DNA of 64,000 nucleotides, from positions 5,826-69,825 of the forward strand of contig JBCCXT010000013.1 of NCBI GenBank assembly GCA_039191215.1, written 5' to 3'. This document shows positions 27,314 to 37,165 of the stretch, piece after piece. Both the position numbers and the translations under genes were made by a program. This DNA comes from HKCCE3408 sp039191215. Its GTDB lineage: Bacteria > Pseudomonadota > Alphaproteobacteria > Rhodobacterales > Rhodobacteraceae. The notes under the pieces were generated by a model. That model did not search any database and was not told the origin of the DNA. It saw nothing but the letters and a program-made list of their open reading frames with translations. Each line of letters starts with the position of its first letter. Position 1 is the first letter of the stretch.

Positions 27314-28633
27314 TCAGACCGCTTCACCGGCGACATAGACTTGGGCAATAGCGCGGTCATCGCCCATCATGATCGTCGGGAAGACTGCTTCCCAGATGTC
27401 GTGCGCCGAGGCGGTGGCCTGGGCGATATCGTCGGTTGAGGCGAGGTTGAGAACCACAAGATCGGCCATAGAGCCGGGCGCGAGCGTGCCAACCTCTTCG
27501 GCCATGTGCATCACGCGCGCCGATCCTTCGGTTGCCAGCCACAAAAGGGCTGAGGGGTGCAGCGCCTGGCCGCGAAGCTGGGCGATTTCGTAAGCTGCGG
27601 CCATCGTGCGAAGCATCGAAAACGATGAGCCGCCGCCGGTATCGGTGGCAAGCCCCACGGGGATGCCGCGCGCGGTCAGCCCAACCAAATCAAACAGGCC
27701 CGATCCGATGAAGGTGTTCGATGTCGGGCAATGGGCAATGCTCGCGCCGGTTTCCGCCAGGCGGTCAATTTCGCCATCCTCCAGATGAATGGCATGGCCG
27801 AAGATCCCGCCTTTGCCCAAAAGCCCCGCCGCATCGTAGACATCAAGATAGTTGCGGCTGTCGGGGAAAAGGTCCCGCACCCAGGCAATCTCATCAACCT
27901 GCTCGCTCAGATGGGTCTGCATCAAACAATTGGGATGGGCCGCCCAAAGCGCGCCTAATTTCTCTAACTGTGGGCGGGTTGAGGTGGGCGCAAAGCGCGG
28001 CGTGATCGCATATCGCGCCCGGCCGTTGCCGTGCCAGGCGCCGATCAGCGCCTCAGAGGCCTCATAGGCGGCCTCGGGCGTATCCATAAGCGCTTCGGGC
28101 ACATTGCGGTCCATCGCAGTGTATCCCGCGGCGATCGCCATCCCTTTGGCCTGGGCGGCCTCAAAAATCGCATCAACCGAGACGCGCTCAGACGTGCAAT
28201 AGGTCGCAAAACTGGTCGTCCCATGGGCCAACTTCAGATCAATCGTGCGGGCTGCGACCTCGCGGGCATAGGCGGGATCGGAAAATCGCGCCTCTTCGGG
28301 GAATGTATAGCTGTTGAGCCAATCGATAAGCCGCTTGCCCCAGGACGCGATCATGCCGGTCTGGGCGTAATGCATGTGGCAATCGACAAATCCCGGCAAA
28401 ATCAGATGGCGCCCGTGATCGACCCGCTCCGTATCCGCCGCGTCGATCTCTGCGGCGCGGCCCACAGCCGTGATCCGGCCGTTTTCAATACGGATTGCGC
28501 CATCGCTCTCATGGCGCATCACCCCGGGGCCATCGAGCAGCGGATTGCCTTCAGCAATGAGGATTTGCCCGCAGACTAGCTTCGCTTTACCTGCCACCAC
28601 CGGCCCCTTTTCATGCTGCCCCCGCCCTGTCAT
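27314..28633 (-). CDS. guaD: Guanine deaminase
   Basis: Zinc amidohydrolase that turns guanine into xanthine plus ammonia, 439 aa. The metal-binding PGFVDCHMHYAQTGMIASWG, the TYCTSERVS and TQTHLSEQ-like (MQTHLSEQVDEI) blocks, HAIHLED and ATDTGGGSSFSML are characteristic. The ATG at 28633 gives a somewhat long N-terminus (MTGRGQHEKGPVVAGKAKL), so a later start is possible. It is divergent from mgtE with only 36 bp between the annotated starts, another hint that the true start is downstream. It fits the nitrogen-salvage character of the region. Confidence 0.92.
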   Translation of the reverse strand: MTGRGQHEKGPVVAGKAKLVCGQILIAEGNPLLDGPGVMRHESDGAIRIENGRITAVGRAAEIDAADTERVDHGRHLILPGFVDCHMHYAQTGMIASWGKRLIDWLNSYTFPEEARFSDPAYAREVAARTIDLKLAHGTTSFATYCTSERVSVDAIFEAAQAKGMAIAAGYTAMDRNVPEALMDTPEAAYEASEALIGAWHGNGRARYAITPRFAPTSTRPQLEKLGALWAAHPNCLMQTHLSEQVDEIAWVRDLFPDSRNYLDVYDAAGLLGKGGIFGHAIHLEDGEIDRLAETGASIAHCPTSNTFIGSGLFDLVGLTARGIPVGLATDTGGGSSFSMLRTMAAAYEIAQLRGQALHPSALLWLATEGSARVMHMAEEVGTLAPGSMADLVVLNLASTDDIAQATASAHDIWEAVFPTIMMGDDRAIAQVYVAGEAV

Positions 28634-28669
28634 ACCGCGCGAGACGGGCCGCCGAAAGGGAGTGTCGCG

Positions 28670-30058
28670 ATGTCCGAAACTGCCGCCGAGAACCGCGATG
28701 AGGACCGCGATGCCTACGCGATTGACGATGCGTTATGGGAAGGCCTTTACGCCGCGATTGAAACGCAAAACGAAACAGCGCTCGACCGGCTGCTAGAGCC
28801 GCTGCACCCGGCCGACCTTGCCGACCTTCTCGAACAGCTTTCTAGCACTGCACGCAACCGGCTGTTGGAACTTTGGTCGCGGCGGATCGATGGCGAGGTT
28901 CTTTCTGAGCTGGATGACGGATTGCGCGAAGACGTCATCGATGTCCTGCCAAAAGACGTGCTTGCCGGTGCGGTGCGAGAGCTTGACAGCGACGATGTCG
29001 TCGACCTGGTCGAAGATCTCGAAGACGAACAACAAGAAGCGATCCTGGCCACGCTTGATCAGGCTGATAGGGCGGCGGTCGAACAAGCGTTGAGCTATCC
29101 CGAGTACAGTGCTGGCCGCTTGATGCAGACCGAGATGGTCGCAGCGCCCGATTTTTGGAGCGTCGGCGAGGCGATCGACTATCTGCGCTCCGAACAGCGG
29201 CGCCTGCCGGAGCAATTCTATCATATCGTGCTGGTCGATCCACGCATGAAGCCGGTGGGCTACGTAACGCTTGGCAAGCTTTTGGCATCTAAACGCCGCG
29301 TCCGGCTGATCGACATCACCGAAGACAGCTTTCGCCCGATCCCCGCGACCCGGGGCCAAGATGAGGTGGCTTATGCGTTCAACCAGTATCATCTGATTTC
29401 CGCGCCGGTTGTGAATGAGGATGGCCGCCTTGTCGGCATGATCACAATCGACGACGCGATGGTTGTTCTGGACGAAGAGGCCGAGGAGGACCTCTTGCGC
29501 CTGGCCGGTGTGGGCGAGGAATCGAGCCTATCGGATACGGTTCTTGAGACAACCAAACAGCGTTTGCCGTGGCTTGGTGTGAATTTGATCACCTCGATTC
29601 TAGCCTCACTTGTGATTGCGCAATTCGATGACGCCATCGCCCAGCTTGTCGCCTTGGCGGTGCTGATGCCGATTGTCGCGTCGATGGGCGGCAATGCGGG
29701 CACGCAAAGCCTGACCGTGGCGGTGCGCGCGATTGCGACCAAAGACCTGACGCGGTCGAACCTTGTCCGTGTAGTCTGGCGCGAAGGTGCTGTCGGCCTG
29801 ATCAACGGGCTTTTCTTTGCCGTTGTGATGGGCATTGTCGGATTGATCTGGTTTGGCTCGCCGGCGTTGGGGCTGGTCATCGCCGCGGCAATGATCATCA
29901 ATCTTCTGGTGGCCGGGCTAGCAGGGGTCTTGGTGCCTGTGGTGCTTGATCGCGCGGGCATCGATCCGGCGCTGGCATCGGGCGCCTTTGTCACCACCGT
30001 CACGGATGTCGTCGGCTTTTTTGCCTTTTTGGGGCTGGCGGTGATCGTCTTGCTTTAG
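28670..30058 (+). CDS. mgtE: Magnesium transporter MgtE
   Basis: Mg2+-gated channel of the inner membrane, 462 aa. An N-terminal helical superhelix domain (LHPADLADLLEQL) is followed by two CBS domains (about residues 145-265; YHIVLVDPRMKPVGYV and YHLISAPVVNEDGRLVG). Five membrane helices lie in the C-terminal 190 residues, including the conserved PIVASMGGNAGTQSLT pore motif. The start is placed at the ATG at 28670 with an AAAGGGAG ribosome binding site. The longer frame from 28613 is antisense to guaD. Confidence 0.95.
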   Translation: MSETAAENRDEDRDAYAIDDALWEGLYAAIETQNETALDRLLEPLHPADLADLLEQLSSTARNRLLELWSRRIDGEVLSELDDGLREDVIDVLPKDVLAGAVRELDSDDVVDLVEDLEDEQQEAILATLDQADRAAVEQALSYPEYSAGRLMQTEMVAAPDFWSVGEAIDYLRSEQRRLPEQFYHIVLVDPRMKPVGYVTLGKLLASKRRVRLIDITEDSFRPIPATRGQDEVAYAFNQYHLISAPVVNEDGRLVGMITIDDAMVVLDEEAEEDLLRLAGVGEESSLSDTVLETTKQRLPWLGVNLITSILASLVIAQFDDAIAQLVALAVLMPIVASMGGNAGTQSLTVAVRAIATKDLTRSNLVRVVWREGAVGLINGLFFAVVMGIVGLIWFGSPALGLVIAAAMIINLLVAGLAGVLVPVVLDRAGIDPALASGAFVTTVTDVVGFFAFLGLAVIVLL

Positions 30059-30093
30059 GCGGCTTTGTCGGTGCTCGATTGGTCCGCCCAGGA

Positions 30094-33000
30094 TTAACCC
30101 GACGGCGCCTCAAGCGTTATATTGCGCCCATTGCGCACGTATTGCAGCGAATCCGTGCCAATCGCGGCGACCCGGCCGCCGTCGAGCCGGTCGCCCACTG
30201 CCACCGTCACAAATCGCCCCGATGCCAGCCGGACCAGTGCCGTTCGGTTATCTGCCGAGCCACGCACGCCGATCAGGTTGATCTCGCGCAGATTGATCGC
30301 GTTTTCGACCGTGGCGGACCGGCTGACCGACGCGTTTGACGGGATGTCCGGCTCAACGGCGGGCGGCGCGACCTGCGGCTCGGCGGCAGGCGCCGGTGTG
30401 GGTGCCACCGTGGGTGCGGTGAGCGATGCGGTTGACGCGCTTGCCGCCGGGCCGCGCGCGAGCGCCTCGGCGACGGCATCGGCGATGCTATCGGGTCGCG
30501 CGGTTGGCACGGGCGAGCTGGTGATCGAGATCGTGCCAGCCGCGCCGTCATCATCGCGCAAAGCCGCAATTTCTTGCAACGAGGCGGGCCGCTCCGAGGG
30601 TTGCCGCGTGCCCAGCTCTTCCTGTGTCAGGCCGCCGAAATTCCGCCGCTCGATCTGTTCGGCGAAATCATTGGGACGCGGTGTTGGCGGAAAGGCGGCC
30701 AGGATCGCATCTGTTAGCCCGCCCGCCGCTGTCAGTGCAACTGGCCGCTGCGCCTCGGGGTCGGGGTCGGGATCAGCGCCGGGCCGTTGCACGGCCTCAA
30801 ATGGCGGTGCGCCCAGAACGATAAACGCACCATCAGGCGTAAGCACGCCTTCGGGTGTCGGCGCCACCAACCCGCGCGCGGTAACGGCCGTCCCGAAGGG
30901 CAACGGCGCCCGGTCGCCTTGCGGGGTTACGGGCGGGCTGGGCGAAAAGACCGCCAATGCCTCTTGCCCCAGGCTGACACGTTCAATCTCGGCCAAGTCG
31001 ATATCATCGCGCACTTCGGGGATGAGAAACTCACGTGCCGGTTCTGCCGGCGGGTCGGGCGCCAATTGCCAGATGCTGTATTCGGCATATTCGGCCTCGG
31101 CCTCTTCAAGCGAGGGCGGCGGCACGCGCGGCGGCGGGGTGATTACTTGCGGCTCAGGCGGGGACGGCGCTGTGTCTTCCGGCTCGGCCTCCAAGGGCGC
31201 AGAGGATTGCGGATCAACCTCAGGCGTCGATAATCCCGGCGTAAGCGCTGCGATCTCAGCCAGCGGGTCATTTGGCGCAGGCGCCGCGTCACCGCCCGCC
31301 GACGTGGATGCGGCGCTTGCGGTTTCCGGCGCAGGTTCGGCCACCGGCACTTCTGGCGCGACGCGGCCAAGGATGCGGGCCACGCGGCTGTCGGGCAAGA
31401 AAAGGGCAGACCAGACCGCGATCAAGGCCAAAAGCAGAACCAAGACAACCGTCAGTACAAGCGCTGTGCGCAGCGACGGGCGCGCAATTGTGTCGCTGCG
31501 CCGGGCGAGCATGCCACCGGTCATCACCGGATCGTCGATCTCGATCCTCTCGCCGACAATGGGTGCCGTCTGCTGCCGCGCAGCAGCGATTTCAGGGTCG
31601 CGTTCCGCCGGTCGGTGGGCGACTTTGGGCGCGGGCGGCAGGCCTGCCGGTCGCGGCACGCTGGCACCTTGCGCGCCGCCTGACAGGCCTTCGTTCTCCG
31701 CGGCGCGGACGGCTGCCCGGCGCAGCCGCAGCCGTTGCGCCAATCCGGGCGGCAAACCCACGGGCACATCCTTTGTCGCCTCCGCGCGGGCACTGCGGGC
31801 CTTGGGGTCTGATGGCGCTGGCGGCGGCATGTCCAATTCGGGATCTGGAAGCGTCGCAGGCTCGGGCGCGCGGCCTGCTCCGGCAAAAAGCGCAGGCGTC
31901 TTGGCCACGCGCTTTTTCTTGGCCTTGCTGCCTTTCGCGGACGGGGCGGGCGCGGGTTCGGGCAAAGGCTCCGGCCGCGGGTCGGGTGGCGCGCTATTGT
32001 CCCGAGCGGGCTCTGCCGTCGGTATCAGCCCCAGCCGGGACCGGCGCTTTTTGATCACCCGGGCGACGGCCTCGGGTGGGGCATTGAGCCGCCGATGCGT
32101 TGAAAAGCGCGGCGTGGTTGGTGCGTCGGCCTCGGGCTCGGGGCGAAACGCAAAGCTTGCCGCACCGGTGTGAGAGCTCTCAATTGCCGGTTCAGGTGCA
32201 TCGAGGGGCGCAGGTGCGATCTCAGGGGTCGCTGCGACTTCGTCCTCGGCCGAGATGGCAAAAGAGGCCGAAAACTGCGGCTCCGGTTCGGGCGGTTCCG
32301 CTTCAGTCTGGGGCGCCGGCTCCGCGCCGTTTTCGGCCGACAGATCCCGGCTCGCCAGGTCGTCGATATGGGTTTCGTCCGCCGCCGATGCGTTGGGCCA
32401 GGGCGGATCGATCTCGGGCCAGCGATCCGCGCTGTCGGGCTCCGGCATGTCGGGGTCCGGCAGGTCGTTCGGGGGCTCCTGAGAGGCAGGTACAGTTTCG
32501 ATATCCGCCAAGGCCAGTTCGGGATGCGCCTGGGCCACTGGCGTGTCAGCAATGGCATCCGCGGCCGTTGCCGCGTCTGGTTCGGCATCCCATGCAGGGG
32601 TTGGCTCCGGCGTGTCTGATGGCGCTTGAGTGGTCTCAGGCGCCGATGGAGGCTCGCTGACGGGTTCATCCTCAGCGAGGTCATCGATATCCAACTGGGC
32701 CGCGGCCTCGGCGAAATGTTCATCACCTGGTGCGGCTTCAATGCCAGGCCCATCCCCGGCGGTGAGGTCAGATTCCACCGCCGTCTCACTCAAAGCATCC
32801 GACGGATCGGGTGTTTCGGCCTCTGCCTCGTCCGTCACAGCAATGGATACGCCGGTATCGGGCAGCGGATCGGGCTCGGCCGTTTCGTCATCCTCGACCA
32901 ATTGCGCATCGGTCTCTTCTAGAAAGGCCTCAGCTGGGGCAGCTGGTTCGGGCGCGGTTTGCACCGGGGCTGTGGCCTCAGTGACAAAAACCTGGCCGGT

Positions 33001-33567
33001 TTCTTCGGGCAATTGCGCCGTCGGCAGGCCCCAATTGTCAGGGCCAATGGCCAGGCCAACACCGGGCAGAGCAAGATCACCGATGCCGGATGCAACTTCA
33101 AAAACCGGCACGCCCGCGAACTTGCTTTCGGGTGGCGTCGCGGCAAAGCCTGCGCCGTTAAAGCCCGCCGCCCGGGCGAAATCCATGGCCTCTGTCAGCG
33201 TTTCTTGCGCCACAGCCGCAACCTGCACGCGGCTTGTCCCACGGGTCCGGAAATCAAAGGCAAGCTCACCCAAAGCATAGGGCGTGCGTCCGTCGAGTGC
33301 TTGGCCCACGGCGGCCTTCATGTCTTGGCCTTCGCCGCGCGTGACGGCCAGTTCTGCGTAGAGGATTTGGTCGTCGGGCAGAATCAGCAGCGTCGGGAAA
33401 TCGAGGCCGCCCCGGGCCTCGCCGGTTTCACGCAACAGCGTGAGCCTGTGACCCAGGTCCGGCACATCCAGGCCGGTTTCACCAATTAACGCCCAATGGC
33501 CTTCCGGCTGGCGATGTGCCAGCGCGATGCCTTCCGGCGACAGAAACAGCGCGAAATCGACCGCCAT
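30094..33567 (-). CDS. Very large membrane-anchored protein with disordered acidic region and GspC/PilP-like end
   Basis: Uncharacterised, 1157 aa. Residues 1-190 form an ordered domain (MAVDFALFLSPEGIALAHRQ, then a thioredoxin/PilM-like mix I cannot place). Residues about 200-690 are Pro/Glu/Asp/Ala-rich and then Lys/Arg-rich, surely disordered. One membrane span lies near residues 700-722 (ALVLTVVLVLLLALIAVWSA). A second Pro-rich stretch follows in the periplasm. The last 75 residues (NLIGVRGSADNRTALVRLAS, then VGDRLDGGRVAAIG) resemble the C-terminal domain of type II secretion GspC or pilus PilP. No secretion or pilus genes are adjacent. The function is unknown. Confidence 0.82.
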   Translation of the reverse strand: MAVDFALFLSPEGIALAHRQPEGHWALIGETGLDVPDLGHRLTLLRETGEARGGLDFPTLLILPDDQILYAELAVTRGEGQDMKAAVGQALDGRTPYALGELAFDFRTRGTSRVQVAAVAQETLTEAMDFARAAGFNGAGFAATPPESKFAGVPVFEVASGIGDLALPGVGLAIGPDNWGLPTAQLPEETGQVFVTEATAPVQTAPEPAAPAEAFLEETDAQLVEDDETAEPDPLPDTGVSIAVTDEAEAETPDPSDALSETAVESDLTAGDGPGIEAAPGDEHFAEAAAQLDIDDLAEDEPVSEPPSAPETTQAPSDTPEPTPAWDAEPDAATAADAIADTPVAQAHPELALADIETVPASQEPPNDLPDPDMPEPDSADRWPEIDPPWPNASAADETHIDDLASRDLSAENGAEPAPQTEAEPPEPEPQFSASFAISAEDEVAATPEIAPAPLDAPEPAIESSHTGAASFAFRPEPEADAPTTPRFSTHRRLNAPPEAVARVIKKRRSRLGLIPTAEPARDNSAPPDPRPEPLPEPAPAPSAKGSKAKKKRVAKTPALFAGAGRAPEPATLPDPELDMPPPAPSDPKARSARAEATKDVPVGLPPGLAQRLRLRRAAVRAAENEGLSGGAQGASVPRPAGLPPAPKVAHRPAERDPEIAAARQQTAPIVGERIEIDDPVMTGGMLARRSDTIARPSLRTALVLTVVLVLLLALIAVWSALFLPDSRVARILGRVAPEVPVAEPAPETASAASTSAGGDAAPAPNDPLAEIAALTPGLSTPEVDPQSSAPLEAEPEDTAPSPPEPQVITPPPRVPPPSLEEAEAEYAEYSIWQLAPDPPAEPAREFLIPEVRDDIDLAEIERVSLGQEALAVFSPSPPVTPQGDRAPLPFGTAVTARGLVAPTPEGVLTPDGAFIVLGAPPFEAVQRPGADPDPDPEAQRPVALTAAGGLTDAILAAFPPTPRPNDFAEQIERRNFGGLTQEELGTRQPSERPASLQEIAALRDDDGAAGTISITSSPVPTARPDSIADAVAEALARGPAASASTASLTAPTVAPTPAPAAEPQVAPPAVEPDIPSNASVSRSATVENAINLREINLIGVRGSADNRTALVRLASGRFVTVAVGDRLDGGRVAAIGTDSLQYVRNGRNITLEAPSG

Positions 33568-33689
33568 GCCGTCCTTTCCAGGGTCAAAGCCCAGGGCCCA
33601 CCTTTCCCTACGCGTCCCGCTTTATAGCAGGTTCCGCGCGCAACAAAATGCCGGTTTTCATATGGAAACAAACCTTTGCCTTAGCGGTT

Positions 33690-33698
33690 TTATCCACA
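33690..33698 (+). promoter_or_regulatory. Isolated consensus DnaA box
   Basis: TTATCCACA matches the consensus DnaA box exactly. It lies in the 203-bp gap between the 1157-aa gene and metY, upstream of the former. A single 9-mer can occur by chance, so this is a note, not a claim of regulation. Confidence 0.3.
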
Positions 33699-33770
33699 GT
33701 TTGGCCGGTGATATCCCCCGCCCAGCTCCGCGCTTAACCAGGCAGAGCTGTGGGGATCGGCCTGCTCGAT

Positions 33771-35063
33771 CTAGCCGGCAGAGGCCGAAAGCGCGCGGTC
33801 GAGATCAGAAATCAGATCATCGGCGTCCTCGATCCCGATTGACAGGCGCACGACATTTGGTGCCGCACCGGCCGCAACCTGTTGTTCAGGCGTTAGCTGG
33901 CGATGCGTGGTCGAGGCCGAATGGATCACCAAGCTGCGCGCATCGCCCAAATTGGCGACATGGCTGAAGATCTCCAGCGAATTGACGAACTTTACACAAG
34001 CCTCATAGCCACCCTTAAGGGCCACGGTGAACAGCGCACCGGCGCCGCGTGGGCAAATCTTTGCGACGCGATCATAGTAAGGCGAGGAGGGCAGGCCCGC
34101 ATAAGTGACCGCTTCAACCGCCGCATGGCCTTCCAGCCAAGTGGCGATTTTCACGGCGTTTTCGACATGGCGGTCCATCCGCAGGCTCAGCGTCTCCATG
34201 CCGACCAGGGTGTAATGCGCGCCCTGTGGGTTCATCGTCATACCGAGATCGCGCAAACCGACCGCAATCCCGTGGAAGGTGAAGGCCAGCGGTCCGAATG
34301 TCTCGTGAAACGTGAGGCCGTGATAGGCCGGCTCGGGTGTGCTGAGCGAGGGGAACTTGTCGGAAGCAGACCAATCGAATGTGCCGCAATCGACCACCGC
34401 GCCGCCGGTCACCGTGCCGTTGCCGGTCAGGTATTTGGTCGTCGAATGCACAACAAGCGTGGCGCCATGTTCGATGGGTCGGCACAGATAGGGCGTGGCC
34501 GAAGTGTTATCGACAATAAGCGGCAGGCCAGCCTCATCGGCGATGGCGGCAATCTCTGGCAGATCGGTGATATAGCCGCCCGGATTGGCAATCGCTTCGC
34601 AAAACACGGCTCGGGTATTGTCGTCAATTGCCGCCTTGATCGCGCCCAGATCGTCGAAATCGACAAATGTCGCAGACCAGCCGAAGCGTTTGATCGTCTG
34701 CGAAAACTGCGTGACCGAGCCGCCATAGAGCCGGGTCGAGACGACCACGTTTTTACCCGGTCCCATCAGCGGAAAGAGCGCCATGATCTGCGCGGCATGG
34801 CCAGACGAGCAGCAGACCGCGCCCGCGCCGCCCTCAAGCGTGGCGATGCGTTCTTGCAAGACGGCGACCGTGGGGTTGGTCAGGCGCGAATAGATGAAGC
34901 CGACCTCTTGGAGGTTGAACAGCGCGGCGGCATGTTCGGCATCGCGAAACACAAAGGCGGTCGATTGATAAATCGGCGTCTGACGCGCGCCGGTTGCCGG
35001 GTCGGGGCTGCTGCCGGCGTGGATCTGCAGCGTGTCAAAGCCATAGGACGGGCCATCTTGCAT
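33771..35063 (-). CDS. metY: O-acetylhomoserine aminocarboxypropyltransferase (sulfhydrylase)
   Basis: PLP enzyme that makes homocysteine from O-acetylhomoserine and sulfide, 430 aa, the length of MetY rather than MetB/MetC. Visible blocks are YGFDTLQIHAGSSPDPATGA, FIYSRLTNPTVAVLQER, VDNTSATPYLCRPIEHGA and the PLP-lysine motif VVHSTTKYLTGNG. The ATG at 35063 has an AAGGGAGAG ribosome binding site, better than the frame opening at 35129. It is divergent from the NDUFA12-like gene. Confidence 0.93.
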   Translation of the reverse strand: MQDGPSYGFDTLQIHAGSSPDPATGARQTPIYQSTAFVFRDAEHAAALFNLQEVGFIYSRLTNPTVAVLQERIATLEGGAGAVCCSSGHAAQIMALFPLMGPGKNVVVSTRLYGGSVTQFSQTIKRFGWSATFVDFDDLGAIKAAIDDNTRAVFCEAIANPGGYITDLPEIAAIADEAGLPLIVDNTSATPYLCRPIEHGATLVVHSTTKYLTGNGTVTGGAVVDCGTFDWSASDKFPSLSTPEPAYHGLTFHETFGPLAFTFHGIAVGLRDLGMTMNPQGAHYTLVGMETLSLRMDRHVENAVKIATWLEGHAAVEAVTYAGLPSSPYYDRVAKICPRGAGALFTVALKGGYEACVKFVNSLEIFSHVANLGDARSLVIHSASTTHRQLTPEQQVAAGAAPNVVRLSIGIEDADDLISDLDRALSASAG

Positions 35064-35248
35064 GGATCTGGTCTCTCCCTTTGATTGGTTGATCATCGCA
35101 TACGCCAGCCGCTCAGTAGCTTCAACCAAGGCTGGGCGCGCGCTGTCGGCAAAGGGCGGCTAAGCGCCGCTAGCGACGGGTTTGCGCTGGACCGGCTTTG
35201 GGACATGCGGCAAAACCAATATCAAGAGACCCAAAAGGGGCGATGCAG

Positions 35249-35626
35249 ATGTCCGACTTTATCAAGCGGCTGTTCACCTGGTGGCATGGCTCGACCATCG
35301 TTACGCAGATTTTCACTGCGCGCCACGGCATACGTGTCGGCGAAGACGATGCGGGCAACGTCTTTTACCGCTCTGAAGATGATGCGCGGCGATGGGTTAT
35401 GTATAACGGTGAAGCCGAGGCCAGCCGGGTGAGCCCCGATTGGCATGGCTGGCTGCATCACACCTGGGACGCGCCGCCGACCGACCAACCGCTTAGGCAT
35501 AAATCCTGGGAAGAGCCTCATTTGCCAAACCAAACCGGCACAGACGCTGCTTATGCGCCGCCCGGTTCGATCCGTCGGGCGGAGCCTGCGGACATGAAGG
35601 ATTATGAGGCCTGGAGCCCGGAATAG
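35249..35626 (+). CDS. NADH:ubiquinone oxidoreductase accessory subunit, NDUFA12 family
   Basis: Accessory subunit of respiratory complex I found in alphaproteobacteria and mitochondria, 125 aa. It begins MSDFIKRLFTWWHGSTIVTQ, followed by the typical NVFYRSEDDARRWVMYNGEA and WHGWLHHTWDAPPTDQP. Two ATGs lie 6 bp apart (35243 and 35249). The second has the better spacing from AAAAGGGG. The next gene starts directly at its stop. This gene is evidence for the alphaproteobacterial origin of the DNA. Confidence 0.93.
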   Translation: MSDFIKRLFTWWHGSTIVTQIFTARHGIRVGEDDAGNVFYRSEDDARRWVMYNGEAEASRVSPDWHGWLHHTWDAPPTDQPLRHKSWEEPHLPNQTGTDAAYAPPGSIRRAEPADMKDYEAWSPE

Positions 35627-36277
35627 ATGCGCGTACTCGTTGCCTCCGTTATGTTTTCCCTGCTGCTTCTGGGCGCGGCTTATGCACAATCGGGCGGCTT
35701 CACCGTCTCGCCGATTGACCCTGCCGATCCCGCTGATCCGACCGACCCGATTGACCCGCCCGATCCGAGCCAAGGCCAGGACCAAGACGGCAGTCCAGGT
35801 GGTGGCTTCGGCATCGCCGTCAACCCTGAGATTGGCCTGCAGCAGACGCCGCTGCCGAACCCCGATAGCGGCTTGATCGCCCGGGGGTCGCGGCAATCGG
35901 GTTTTGTGGAAAGTTCTGGCTCGGGCGTTGCTATGGTCGAGACGCGCAATATGCGCGACGCGCAGAACACACAAAGCGTTGCTGCCGAATCCGCACCGGC
36001 GGCAACCTTGCGCGCGCTCGACAAAACCGTTGGCACAACCACGGATTTCGACATGGAAGTCGGTGAAACCGTGGTCATCGGACGCCTCGCCATCCGATTG
36101 AATGAATGCCGCTATCCGGTTGCAAACCCGGCATCAGACGCATTTGCCCATCTCCAGATTGCCGATCTGGAAGGGCGCGGACTTTTTGATGGTTGGATGG
36201 TGGCGTCGAGCCCGGCGCTTATGGCGCTGGAACATCCGCGCTACGATGTCTGGGTGCTCACCTGCAGCACGTCCTGA
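35627..36277 (+). CDS. Exported DUF2155 domain protein
   Basis: Protein of 216 aa with a signal peptide (MRVLVASVMFSLLLLGAAYA). A Pro/Asp-rich linker contains repeated DPADP-type units, and the DUF2155 domain fills the C-terminal 90 residues (LRALDKTVGTTTDFDMEVGE, ECRYPVANPASDAFAHLQI, GWMVASSPALMALEHPRYDV, and a C-terminal Cys). The function is unknown. It follows the NDUFA12-like gene with no gap and is convergent with aat, overlapping it by 37 bp. Confidence 0.92.
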   Translation: MRVLVASVMFSLLLLGAAYAQSGGFTVSPIDPADPADPTDPIDPPDPSQGQDQDGSPGGGFGIAVNPEIGLQQTPLPNPDSGLIARGSRQSGFVESSGSGVAMVETRNMRDAQNTQSVAAESAPAATLRALDKTVGTTTDFDMEVGETVVIGRLAIRLNECRYPVANPASDAFAHLQIADLEGRGLFDGWMVASSPALMALEHPRYDVWVLTCSTS

Positions 36278-36906
36278 GGGTCGACAGGCTCCGGCTGGGC
36301 GTAAAAATCACCCTCCCGCTGAAGGGCGGCCGATAAAATGGTGTGATAGCGCGTGCGGGGCAATTCGATCCCCCCAAGGCTGGCGAGATGGGGGGTGATG
36401 AATTGCGTGTCAAACAGCTTGAACCCGCCAACACGCAAGCGCAGCACCAGATAAGCGAGCGCGATCTTTGATGTGTTGGGCCGGTGCGAAAACATGCTTT
36501 CGCCGAAAAACGCTGCACCTAGGGTCACGCCATAAGCCCCGCCGACCAGCGCACGGCCCTGCCAAACTTCGATTGAATGGGCGTGCCCGGCCTGAAACAG
36601 CCCGTCATAAAGGCCCGCAATCTCATCGTTGATCCAGGTATCTTCACGATCCGCGCAGCCCGCGACCGTGGCCGAAAAGGCGGTGTCGATCTTAATTTGA
36701 TACCGTTCCCGCTTGATCTCTCGCGCGAGCGAGCGGGAGATATGGAACCGATCAAGCGGCAGGACGCCGCGATCTGTCGGGTCGACCCAAAAGATCTCCG
36801 ACGCGTCGCGGCTTTCGGACATCGGGAAAATGCCCGTCGCATAAGCGCGCAGCATAATATCCGGTGTCAGCGTCGGCCGGGTTTTGAATGTGGTGTTTTC
36901 GACCAT
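36241..36906 (-). CDS. aat: Leucyl/phenylalanyl-tRNA-protein transferase
   Basis: Adds Leu or Phe to proteins with N-terminal Arg or Lys, marking them for ClpS/ClpAP, 221 aa. The family blocks LRAYATGIFPMSE, FWVDPTDRGVLPLDRFHISR, YGVTLGAAFFGESMFS, ASKIAL-like (NTSKIALAYLV) and LFDTQFITPHLASLGG are all present. The 3' end overlaps the DUF2155 gene tail by 37 bp on the opposite strand. Confidence 0.96.
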   Translation of the reverse strand: MVENTTFKTRPTLTPDIMLRAYATGIFPMSESRDASEIFWVDPTDRGVLPLDRFHISRSLAREIKRERYQIKIDTAFSATVAGCADREDTWINDEIAGLYDGLFQAGHAHSIEVWQGRALVGGAYGVTLGAAFFGESMFSHRPNTSKIALAYLVLRLRVGGFKLFDTQFITPHLASLGGIELPRTRYHTILSAALQREGDFYAQPEPVDPQDVLQVSTQTS

Positions 36907-37165
36907 TGTGGAACCAAATCTATCACGCCGGCGCCGGCGCGACGATTATCTTTGATTTCAAGCTCTAAAGTCACGCTCGTTAATGATTCACCCGGTATCG
37001 GGGTGGGGCGGTTCGCGCAATACGTGCAGGGCGATAAATTCAGTGGATAAAGTCGTTGGTGGTGCAACGGAATTGGCGTGATTTTGCGCATCGCCGAACT
37101 GATTGCAGGCTGCATGCACGCCGTCTAGGGGCGAAAAAAAACATTCAATTTTCCGTTTCCCGGCT

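Noticed and set aside
30122..32173. A 683-codon plus-strand ORF opposite the 1157-aa gene
   Set aside because: Its product is Ser/Gly/Ala low complexity with no domain. It is the mirror of a GC-rich, Pro/Glu-coding minus-strand gene that has a membrane span and an ordered N- and C-terminus.
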